Positions 1 through 5,282 of a stretch of 5,282 nucleotides of DNA are shown here, in pieces. The position numbers and the translations under genes were made by a program. Position 1 is the stretch's first letter. The number at the start of each line of letters is the position of its first letter. Under the pieces are notes generated by a model. It did not search any database and was not told the DNA's origin. It saw nothing but the letters and a program-made list of their open reading frames with translations. The DNA is from a candidate division GN15 bacterium (GTDB lineage: Bacteria; Zixibacteria; MSB-5A5; GN15; FEB-12): positions 1 to 5,282 of the forward strand of contig WJKG01000010.1 of assembly GCA_014729205.1 (NCBI GenBank). Direction: 5' to 3'.

Positions 1-864
1 CACAAGTGTGGCCACGACGGCCACATGACCATCCTCACCGGGGTCGCACAACGACTCCAAGAGCAGCGTCCCAGGCGTGGCAGTATTGTGCTGCTTTTCC
101 AGCCGGCTGAGGAGACCGGAGAGGGGGCAGAGTGGGTCATCAATGATCCAGCCTTCGCCAAGCTGAAGCCGGACTTCGCTATTGCTCTACACAACTTGCC
201 GAGTTTCCCGCTCGGTCAGGTAATTATCCGACAGGGAGTGTTCGCATCTGCCTCGGCAGGGATGATAATAGAGCTTCGCGGTGCCACCTCTCACGCTGCA
301 GAACCACATCGGGGGCGAAGCCCGGCACTTGCCGTCGCGGAACTCATCCAGGCCATAAGTGCGGCCCCTCAATACTTCGCCGCGCTGCACGAAGCGGCCA
401 AGGCAACCATCATTCACGCTCGTGTCGGACAGGTAGCCTTTGGTACGTCGCCAGGGGAGGGTACGGTGATGACGACACTGCGGGCGTATGCCAATGAGAC
501 CATGGACAACCTGCAGCAGCGTATCAGTGCGTTGGCCAAGGGAATCGCCACAGCACATCAATTGACAGCTTCTGTGAGAACAACAGAAGAGTTTCCGGTG
601 ACCGAGAATGATGAGACCGTTGCACGCATAATCGAGCAGGCCGCCGGAGAGCTCGGGCTTTCGGTCTATCGGCCTGAAGTGCCTTTTGCCTGGTCGGAAG
701 ACTTCGGGCATTTTACGACTGCCTGCCCGGGAGCGCTGTTTGGCCTGGGATCCGGTGAGGATCACCCCGCATTGCACAACCCTGACTATGATTTCCCTGA
801 TGCCCTCATACCACACGGTGTGAATATGCTCTGGACCACCGCCCATCGACTTCTGGAGAGGTGA
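1..864 (+). CDS. M20D-family metal-dependent amidohydrolase/aminoacylase (5' end missing)
   Basis: The reading frame is already open at base 1, so the start lies upstream and 287 residues are visible. These begin with the metal-binding motif His-Lys-Cys-Gly-His-Asp-Gly-His. Then come FQPAEE (visible residues 33-38, with the catalytic and metal-binding glutamates), a metal-ligand histidine in ALHNLP (residue 64), the dimerisation-domain stretch GATSHAAEPH, and a C-terminal SEDF followed by HNPDYDFPD with the last ligand histidine. The Cys in the first motif is typical of the M20D subfamily (hippurate hydrolase, IAA-amino acid hydrolase, N-acetyl-diaminopimelate deacetylase, aminoacylases), which cleaves an N-acyl group from an amino acid using two metal ions. 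About 100 residues are missing compared with the usual ~390. No stop or frameshift is seen, so the loss is only the window edge. It ends one base before the racemase gene. The exact substrate cannot be read from the sequence; cytoplasmic location is assumed. Confidence 0.93.
   Translation, partial: HKCGHDGHMTILTGVAQRLQEQRPRRGSIVLLFQPAEETGEGAEWVINDPAFAKLKPDFAIALHNLPSFPLGQVIIRQGVFASASAGMIIELRGATSHAAEPHRGRSPALAVAELIQAISAAPQYFAALHEAAKATIIHARVGQVAFGTSPGEGTVMTTLRAYANETMDNLQQRISALAKGIATAHQLTASVRTTEEFPVTENDETVARIIEQAAGELGLSVYRPEVPFAWSEDFGHFTTACPGALFGLGSGEDHPALHNPDYDFPDALIPHGVNMLWTTAHRLLER
855..861 (+). promoter_or_regulatory. Ribosome binding site of the racemase gene
   Basis: GGAGAGG lies inside the last codons of the amidohydrolase gene, four bases before the GTG at 866. 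It supports that GTG start and implies that the ribosome terminating at 864 can re-initiate at once (translational coupling). Confidence 0.75.
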
Positions 865-865
865 C

Positions 866-2035
866 GTGTTTGATTCATCCCGCATTGAACTGAGCAAGAG
901 CGCGCTGTCCCGCAACATTCGATTTCTGCGGCAACAAATAGGCAATCATGTCGTTGTTTCGTCGGTCGTCAAAGGCAACGCCTACGGCCATGGTATCACC
1001 GCTTTCGTGCCTTTGGCCGAGTCGTGCGGGTTGCGCCACTTCTCGGTGTTCGATGCCAACGAGGCGTACTGGGTCAAACAGGTGCAGAGCAAGGCGGATA
1101 CGAAGATAATGATCATGGGTTACGCTGACGCCGACGGCTTGGAATGGGCGATCGAGAATGACGTCTCCTTCTGGATTTTCGATATGCCACGACTCGACGA
1201 GGCTCTCGCTAAGTCACGACTGGTGGGCAGGCCGGCCAGAGTACACCTTGAACTGGAGACGGGGATGAATCGAACGGGGCTCAAGGTAGATGAGATCCGT
1301 CGTGCCGTGGAAGTCATCCGCGACAATCCTGATAACTTCATTGTTGAGGGTATCTGTACGCATTACGCTGGCGCAGAGAGTATTGCCAACTACAAGCGAG
1401 TCATGGATCAGAAGGATACTTTCGAGCAACTCTGTGAGCATATTTCCGATCTGGGAATGAGCATTTCCATGCGCCACTCCGCTGCTTCGGCGGCCAGCCT
1501 GTCCTATCCCTCTACCCGCATGGATCTCGTGCGAATCGGGATTGCTCAATACGGTTTCTGGCCCAGCAAGGAAACGGAAATGGACTTTCTCCTTCGCAAT
1601 CAGAAGGAGGATGAGCGCCACAGGCCTGATCCACTGCGACGGGTGCTGCGATGGAGCAGCCGCGTGATGCATGTCAACGTCGTGCCACCGGGCCAGTTCG
1701 TGGGATATGGCACGTCATATGTCACCACGCGCCGTCAGAAGATAGCCACTGTACCGGTTGGCTACTCGCACGGGTTTCGTCGCAGCCTGAGTAATCTGGG
1801 CCGCGTGTTGATCCGTGGCAAACGAGCCAACGTCATTGGTCTGGTCAATATGAGCATGATGACGGTCGATGTAACCGCCATACCCTCAGTCGAGGTGGGC
1901 GATGAAGTAGTGATTATTGGCAAGCAAAATCACTCACGAATCACTGTCGGTTCCTTTACCGATATGGCCAACCTTGTCAATTACGAGATGCTTGTGCGCC
2001 TGCCCTCGGATATCCCACGCGTAGTGCACAAGTAG
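866..2035 (+). CDS. Alanine-racemase-like PLP enzyme, non-canonical subgroup
   Basis: This 389-residue protein is a fold-type III PLP racemase, expected to interconvert L- and D-alanine or another small amino acid in the cytoplasm. The PLP lysine is Lys36 in VVKGNAYGHG. Arg136 (ETGMNRTG), His166 (CTHYAG), His204 and Arg223 (RIGIAQYG) match the barrel residues around PLP. Tyr285 (GYGTSY) is the expected second catalytic base, followed by PVGYSHGF and a C-terminal NYE (Tyr373). Two things depart from the textbook enzyme. The active-site Cys-Met-Asp-Gln segment reads Asn-Met-Ser-Met (328-331), and roughly a dozen extra charged residues lie around 235-262, between the YGFWPS and SSRVMHV segments. 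Both catalytic bases are present, so it is probably active, but substrate choice may differ; broad-spectrum or serine racemase are alternatives. GTG start with a good SD, one base after the amidohydrolase stop. I did not assign alr because of these changes. Confidence 0.9.
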   Translation: MFDSSRIELSKSALSRNIRFLRQQIGNHVVVSSVVKGNAYGHGITAFVPLAESCGLRHFSVFDANEAYWVKQVQSKADTKIMIMGYADADGLEWAIENDVSFWIFDMPRLDEALAKSRLVGRPARVHLELETGMNRTGLKVDEIRRAVEVIRDNPDNFIVEGICTHYAGAESIANYKRVMDQKDTFEQLCEHISDLGMSISMRHSAASAASLSYPSTRMDLVRIGIAQYGFWPSKETEMDFLLRNQKEDERHRPDPLRRVLRWSSRVMHVNVVPPGQFVGYGTSYVTTRRQKIATVPVGYSHGFRRSLSNLGRVLIRGKRANVIGLVNMSMMTVDVTAIPSVEVGDEVVIIGKQNHSRITVGSFTDMANLVNYEMLVRLPSDIPRVVHK

Positions 2036-2049
2036 ACGCGGTTGGCGAG

Positions 2050-2640
2050 CTAATCTTGCAAGTCGCTGTATAGCTCCTGTTCGCAATCCGGGCAGATTCC
2101 GTGGCTGAACTTCAGCGTCGTGTGCTTCTTGAGATAGTCTTCAATCTGTTCCCACAAGTCCTCGTCGTTTCGGACCTTCTTACAGTGAGAACAAATCGGT
2201 AGCAGATGGCGTAGCGTGACCAGCTCTGTAACGTCTTCAAGCGTGACGATGAACACTTCTTCGGCATCATACTCGTACCGCGAGGCTGTTACCCAGAAGT
2301 GTACAGCCTGAGTGTATTCATCACGCTGCACAAGTAGTTCTGCTTGGCGACGGAACGGCTTGTCGCCTTCGGCCGCTGACTTGACAGCGTTTCTTATCAC
2401 GCAGTCGGCACACGGTACACCGGTACCACAGCCCCTCGGAGAGTTGGCATCATTCAGGCAACGAAGCACTTCACCGCAGAGCTTCTTGAGCACCAGACGT
2501 GATTCCGGTCCAATTATCTCAACAGACGCCCGATTGTAGTCAAGGATCTGCAGGTTGTCGCTAACCAGGAAAACATAGGCAGGGATGGCATCCATAAACT
2601 GCCTGACATTACTGCCAGCAGGAATCAAAGCATGAGTCAC
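2050..2640 (-). CDS. Stand-alone PAS-domain protein with two cysteine clusters
   Basis: This 196-residue soluble protein has no signal peptide or membrane helix. Residues ~11-140 form a PAS fold: it opens with FMDAIPAYVFLVSDNLQILDYN and ends with the typical strand FIVTLEDVTEL. Inside it is a cysteine cluster Cys61, Cys71, Cys77, Cys80 (GCGTGVPCADC), the position and pattern seen in a widespread subset of bacterial PAS domains. The C-terminal ~50 residues carry Cys-x2-Cys (150/153, ICSHCKKVR) and Cys-x2-Cys (183/186, GICPDC) around a conserved WEQIEDYL helix. This zinc-knuckle-like tail is familiar from PAS, response-regulator and GGDEF proteins. No kinase, cyclase or DNA-binding domain follows, so it probably senses a ligand, metal or redox state and signals through a partner; that role is inferred. 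GTG start at 2640 is preceded by GAGGTG. The gene converges on the racemase gene. Confidence 0.88.
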   Translation of the reverse strand: MTHALIPAGSNVRQFMDAIPAYVFLVSDNLQILDYNRASVEIIGPESRLVLKKLCGEVLRCLNDANSPRGCGTGVPCADCVIRNAVKSAAEGDKPFRRQAELLVQRDEYTQAVHFWVTASRYEYDAEEVFIVTLEDVTELVTLRHLLPICSHCKKVRNDEDLWEQIEDYLKKHTTLKFSHGICPDCEQELYSDLQD

Positions 2641-2645
2641 AGGCG

Positions 2646-2651
2646 CACCTC
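2646..2651 (-). promoter_or_regulatory. Ribosome binding site fixing the PAS gene GTG start
   Basis: On the minus strand GAGGTG ends five bases before GTG at 2640. There is no ATG in frame close by with a comparable signal, so the GTG start is well supported. Confidence 0.65.
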
Positions 2652-2699
2652 AAACGATCAGATTAGGCCTACACACCGGACCATTCTGGCCCTGTACGC

Positions 2700-2728
2700 A
2701 TTGTATACCCATTCTCAGATCAGGGCAA
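2700..2728 (-). promoter_or_regulatory. Candidate sigma-70-type promoter for the PAS gene
   Basis: In the 141-base gap between the hydrolase stop and the PAS start, the minus strand reads TTGCCC (2728-2723), a 17-base spacer, then TACAAT (2705-2700). Four of six -35 bases and five of six -10 bases match the consensus, at the ideal spacing. Transcription would start near 2693, giving a leader of about 50 bases. This suggests the PAS gene can be expressed apart from the hydrolase gene. The organism's sigma-factor preference is unknown, so this is a prediction. The rest of the gap shows no convincing terminator. Confidence 0.35.
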
Positions 2729-2781
2729 TCGCTTTATGGGCTTTTCTTGTTGCCCCTATCCACTGTACCAAAGCTCGTCAT

Positions 2782-3558
2782 TCAGCGGAGGACTTCATCG
2801 AAAAAGAGCTTCATATGCGCCCAGGAGCGACGGTCCGCATCGGCATCATATGCCACCCCCGTCGACGGATCATCACCGGAATTCGGGTTGGTGAACGAGT
2901 GAACGGCGCCACCGTAAGCGATGAGACGATAGTCAACACCGGCATTGCTCATCTCGTTGCGGAACTCCACAACCTGGTCCCATGGAACATGGGGATCATC
3001 GGCGCCATGACATACCAGCACCTGACAGCGGATGTTCTCAGCATCGCCAGGATCCGGTGTATCCAGGTTTCCGTGGAAACTGACAACTCCTTCGAGTCGA
3101 GCACCCGACCTGGCCAGTTCCAGGACAGTGCCACCGCCGAAGCAGTAGCCGATCGCTGCGATCCGCGACGTGTCGCACATGGAATTCCGGCGCAGTTCAT
3201 CCAGTCCGGTGTTAACACGATCCCGCATCAACTGGCGGTCACCCCGGTATTTGCTGGCTTGTTCGGCCGCCTCCTGAGTTGTCTGCGGCCGGATGCCCTT
3301 ACCGTACATGTCCACCGCGAAGGCCACATAGCCCAGCTCGGCCAGCTGATGGCAACGGCTTCTGGTATAGTCACCAAGACCGGTCCACTCGTGAACGACC
3401 AGGACCCCCGGGCGCTTGTCATCCGTGGCGTCATTGTAGGCTACATAGCCCTCAAGGACCACGTCACCATGTTTGTATGCCACACTTTCGCCAGTGATTT
3501 CGGCTGATGCCGATGCTACCAGGAACACCATGACTAATGCAATCAGATAGTATCTCAT
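2782..3558 (-). CDS. Exported dienelactone hydrolase family protein
   Basis: Read from the ATG at 3558, this is a 258-residue alpha/beta hydrolase of the dienelactone hydrolase family. Residues 1-19 are a Sec signal peptide (MRY, hydrophobic core LIALVMVFLV, cleavage after ASA), so the mature enzyme should be periplasmic or secreted. The family triad is visible: nucleophile Cys139 in GYCFGG, Asp188 (or 187) in GADDPHVP, and His220 in GAVHSF. HEWTGL with Glu57 matches the glutamate that holds the cysteine in the classical enzyme. Length fits the ~240-residue family plus a signal peptide. The family cleaves ester or lactone bonds; the substrate here is unknown, and nothing nearby points to chloroaromatic degradation. 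An in-frame ATG at 3573 would add five residues, but its codons overlap the strong SD, so 3558 is preferred. Confidence 0.92.
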   Translation of the reverse strand: MRYYLIALVMVFLVASASAEITGESVAYKHGDVVLEGYVAYNDATDDKRPGVLVVHEWTGLGDYTRSRCHQLAELGYVAFAVDMYGKGIRPQTTQEAAEQASKYRGDRQLMRDRVNTGLDELRRNSMCDTSRIAAIGYCFGGGTVLELARSGARLEGVVSFHGNLDTPDPGDAENIRCQVLVCHGADDPHVPWDQVVEFRNEMSNAGVDYRLIAYGGAVHSFTNPNSGDDPSTGVAYDADADRRSWAHMKLFFDEVLR

Positions 3559-3563
3559 GCTAT

Positions 3564-3568
3564 CTCCT
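3564..3568 (-). promoter_or_regulatory. Ribosome binding site that decides the hydrolase start
   Basis: AGGAG on the minus strand sits five bases before the ATG at 3558. It lies inside the five-codon extension that would begin at 3573, which argues for the shorter protein starting at the signal peptide. Confidence 0.75.
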
Positions 3569-3854
3569 ATCATCAGGAATTGATCGGAAGATCTAAGTGC
3601 GATCAGGCTGGCGCTTCCGGGCGCTAGTAGGATAGCGTCTCGTCGCCCGATCTCTCTAGGCTAACACAAGACCATACGCTTTAGTTCGATGCATTCGCTC
3701 CGTTGCAGAGAATAATCATCGGGTCACCGCTATACAGTGTGTGATTGCCAGACTTCTCGTTTGAGCAAAGCCGGCAGCCTCAGATCGGCTAGTGACTGTC
3801 TTTGAAGCTTGCAATGCCAGCGGTCCATTGATTAGTTCGATGTTGTTCGCTACG

Positions 3855-3868
3855 GCCGGTGGACCGGC
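3855..3868. repeat. Perfect 14-base dyad upstream of the methyltransferase start
   Basis: GCCGGT, two bases, then ACCGGC form a perfect inverted repeat. It ends eight bases before the SD at 3877 and 22 bases before the start codon. It could be an operator for a dimeric regulator or, in RNA, a five-pair GC stem with a TGGA loop that affects translation of the methyltransferase-kinase operon. A repeat this short can also arise by chance in GC-rich DNA. Confidence 0.45.
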
Positions 3869-3876
3869 GAAGACGC

Positions 3877-3882
3877 AAGGAG
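3877..3882 (+). promoter_or_regulatory. Ribosome binding site that decides the methyltransferase start
   Basis: AAGGAG is followed after eight bases by GTG at 3891. It is the only good SD near the 5' end of this frame. It selects the start that yields the family-like N terminus beginning MSDYYRKKLSARRL. Confidence 0.75.
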
Positions 3883-3890
3883 ACTCACTG

Positions 3891-4562
3891 GTGTCGGATT
3901 ACTATCGCAAGAAGTTGTCTGCTCGGCGCCTGGAACAGGTTTACCAGATTGCCCCGGCTCGTATACAGCAGTACCTGCAAGCGGAGATAGAATGCGTGGT
4001 ATCGCGCCTGAAGGCCGGTATCACTGTACTCGAACTTGGCTGCGGCTACGGACGAGTGATGCCGGCGCTGGCAGTCAAGGCATCAACAGTGGTGGGAATA
4101 GACAACTCATTAGAAAACCTGCTCTATGCCAAACAGTTCCTCTCCAGTTCAAACACATGCTCTGTGGCAGCGATGGATGTGACAGCCCTGGGATTCGCCG
4201 ATGAGACCTTCGACTGCGTGGTCTGCATCCAGAACGGTCTCTCGGCCTTTCAGATAGATCCTGCTGTCACTATGCGGGAAAGCCTGCGAGTGACTCGACA
4301 GGGCGGGCGTTGTATCTTCACCAGCTATGCGAGTGCGATCTGGGAAGCCCGTCTTGAGTGGTTCAAGCTGCAGGCCGAGGTGGGCCTGCTGGGTCGCATT
4401 GACTGCAAGAGAACCGGCGATGGTGTTATCGTTTGCGAGGACGGCTTCCGCGCCACCACCATATCGCCACAACAATTCGGCAACCTTGCCCGCGAACTGT
4501 CTGTTTCGGCAGTAGTGACTGAAGTTGACGAGTCGAGCGTAGTTTGCGAGGTAATCAAGTGA
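3891..4562 (+). CDS. Class I SAM-dependent methyltransferase
   Basis: This 223-residue cytosolic protein has a Rossmann-type methyltransferase fold. Residues 1-33 form the helical lead YYRKKLSARRLEQVY...IQQYLQAEI, a pattern I associate with a family of small uncharacterised methyltransferases. SAM motif I is ELGCGYGR (48-55). The acidic residue binding the SAM ribose is Asp71 in VVGIDNS. Asp96 (AAMDVTAL) is placed to contact the adenine, and FDCVVCIQNGLSAF (107-120) is motif IV. The substrate is not evident; no RNA, protein or quinone signature stands out. The start is the GTG at 3891; the frame is open back to 3792 but those 33 codons lack an SD and family similarity. Its TGA overlaps the kinase GTG by four bases, so the two are translationally coupled, and methylation and signalling may be linked. 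That functional link is inference. Confidence 0.88.
   Translation: MSDYYRKKLSARRLEQVYQIAPARIQQYLQAEIECVVSRLKAGITVLELGCGYGRVMPALAVKASTVVGIDNSLENLLYAKQFLSSSNTCSVAAMDVTALGFADETFDCVVCIQNGLSAFQIDPAVTMRESLRVTRQGGRCIFTSYASAIWEARLEWFKLQAEVGLLGRIDCKRTGDGVIVCEDGFRATTISPQQFGNLARELSVSAVVTEVDESSVVCEVIK
4548..4552 (+). promoter_or_regulatory. Ribosome binding site of the histidine kinase gene
   Basis: GAGGT lies within the last codons of the methyltransferase gene, six bases before the GTG at 4559. It supports an internal start that overlaps the upstream stop in a GTGA arrangement. Confidence 0.6.
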
Positions 4563-5282
4563 TCCGGCTCTCGCCCAAAACGGCCTTGATCCTGTTCATT
4601 GTGCTGGTGGCGTTTGTGATAGCACAGGCAACCTGGTGGGTAGTCTTCATGGCGCAGCTGGTTGACGAGAAAGTCGAGCTTGCCGAGCAGCTAACATCAG
4701 ATCCAGTAGTTATCGAGCGAATCCATGAGGAAGAGATCGACCGTCAGGTGATGATCGGCCTGGAAGGCCTGGTGTTTCTGCTCGTTCTGGGCGGTGGGCT
4801 GTGGATAATCTACTACGCGTACACCCGGCAGCAGGAACTGAATCGTCGCCAGGAGAACTTCCTCATGGCCACAACACATGAACTCAAGACGCCGCTTTCG
4901 TCGATCCGTGTGTATCTGGATGCACTCCAAAGCGATCGTGTCCCGGAAGGTCGTAAGGCCGAAGTTATTCCCCGGATCCGCGAAGATGTGCAACGACTTC
5001 AGAATCTTGTCGACAAGACGCTGCAGGCCGGACGAATAGGCAGACAGAGCCTGAGCAAGGAACGCCGTGAGACGTTCGATTTCAGTGGCCTGGTGCAAGA
5101 GCGCCTCAACGCGCTACTCGAATTACCAAACTCGAAGAGACTTGAGTTGACGCGAGATATCACTCCGTCACTCATGGTTTCCGGAGAGCGTGCCTCGCTG
5201 GCAACGGCGATTGACCAGGTCCTTGAGAATGCGCTCAAATACACAAGGCAGGAAACCATAAAAGTACACGTAAAGGTTGAGG
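4559..5282 (+). CDS. Membrane sensor histidine kinase (3' end missing)
   Basis: The frame stays open from GTG 4559 to the window end, giving 241 complete residues of a two-component sensor kinase. Residues ~9-30 and ~64-86 are transmembrane helices around a short ~33-residue outer segment rich in Glu and Asp (VDEKVELAEQL...HEEEIDRQ), too small for a usual periplasmic sensor domain. No HAMP or PAS is seen. A short linker leads directly into the HisKA dimerisation domain. The H box THELKTPL places the phosphorylated histidine at residue 107, and a long second helix follows to ~165. The catalytic ATPase domain begins, with the N box VLENALKYT (Asn224). The G1, F and G2 boxes lie beyond the edge, and no response regulator is in view; it may follow. 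The stimulus is unknown and may be sensed in the membrane. The start overlaps the methyltransferase stop. Confidence 0.93.
   Translation, partial: MIRLSPKTALILFIVLVAFVIAQATWWVVFMAQLVDEKVELAEQLTSDPVVIERIHEEEIDRQVMIGLEGLVFLLVLGGGLWIIYYAYTRQQELNRRQENFLMATTHELKTPLSSIRVYLDALQSDRVPEGRKAEVIPRIREDVQRLQNLVDKTLQAGRIGRQSLSKERRETFDFSGLVQERLNALLELPNSKRLELTRDITPSLMVSGERASLATAIDQVLENALKYTRQETIKVHVKVE

Larger units (their letters stand above)
3559..3890. other. Divergent intergenic region between hydrolase and methyltransferase genes
   Basis: About 330 bases separate the divergent starts at 3558 and 3891, so the promoters of both transcripts should lie here. I see no convincing -35/-10 pair on either strand. 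TTGCAG (3703-3708) and TATACA (3731-3736) face the methyltransferase, but their 22-base spacing is too long. Near the hydrolase start is an inverted repeat TGATCG (3581-3586) / CGATCA (3600-3605) with a 13-base gap, which could be an operator or chance. A perfect dyad lies at 3855-3868 and is listed separately. An open frame from 3792 runs into the methyltransferase but has no SD, and its residues do not resemble an N-terminal domain. No small gene is supported. Confidence 0.6.

Noticed and set aside
25..27. ATG 25 as the start of the amidohydrolase
   Set aside because: The eight codons before it encode the essential Cys/His/Asp metal motif in the same frame, so the gene begins before the window.
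187..945. 252-codon open frame on the minus strand across the amidohydrolase gene
   Set aside because: It is antisense to a gene with intact M20D motifs, its translation shows no recognisable domain, and it is rich in Arg, Cys and His as expected of a shadow frame in GC-rich DNA.
2018..2040. Inverted repeat CGCGT/ACGCG around the racemase stop as a terminator
   Set aside because: The stem has only five pairs with a 13-base loop and no T tract follows on either strand.
2047..2076. Inverted repeat GAGCTA/TAGCTC at the end of the PAS gene as a terminator
   Set aside because: Six pairs with an 18-base gap and no T-rich tail; probably chance.
2632..3507. 291-codon open frame on the plus strand, antisense to the hydrolase gene
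   Set aside because: It is slightly longer than the real gene, but the minus frame carries the signal peptide, the catalytic triad and an SD, while this one shows no family features.
3559..3573. Hydrolase start at ATG 3573
   Set aside because: The AGGAG that would serve ATG 3558 lies within these codons, and the signal peptide begins properly at 3558.
3703..3736. TTGCAG and TATACA as a promoter for the methyltransferase operon
   Set aside because: The 22-base spacer is far from the usual 16-18 and no better partner is found for either box.
3792..3890. Methyltransferase start 33 codons upstream at GTG 3792
   Set aside because: No SD precedes it and the extra residues do not look like part of the family; GTG 3891 has AAGGAG at a suitable distance.

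Overview
The window is about 5.3 kb of compact bacterial protein-coding DNA of moderately high GC. It holds six protein genes, and two of them are cut by the window edges. I see no rRNA, tRNA, CRISPR array, insertion sequence or phage gene. The organism looks Gram-negative: there is a Sec-type exported hydrolase and a two-helix membrane sensor kinase. The protein sequences resemble those of environmental lineages such as the FCB group, candidate phyla or deltaproteobacteria, but the phylum cannot be fixed from sequence alone. Four of the five visible start codons are GTG, each with a good Shine-Dalgarno sequence.

Layout: (1) Positions 1-2035, plus strand: the 3' part of an M20D-family amidohydrolase, followed after one base by a PLP-dependent alanine-racemase-like protein. 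The two are almost certainly one operon and suggest release and epimerisation of an amino acid. (2) Positions 2050-3558, minus strand: a stand-alone PAS protein with two cysteine clusters, downstream of an exported dienelactone-hydrolase-family protein. A possible promoter lies between them, so they may be transcribed separately. The PAS gene converges on the racemase gene with only 14 bases between stop codons. (3) Positions 3559-3890: a divergent intergenic region with a perfect 14-base dyad just before the next ribosome binding site. (4) Positions 3891-5282, plus strand: a class I SAM methyltransferase whose stop codon overlaps the start of a sensor histidine kinase. The kinase runs off the right edge after the N box.

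No clearly new multi-gene system is visible. The points most worth a second look are the non-canonical racemase (active-site segment changed to Asn-Met-Ser-Met, plus an insertion) coupled to an amidohydrolase, the effector-less cysteine-rich PAS protein, and the translationally coupled methyltransferase and kinase.
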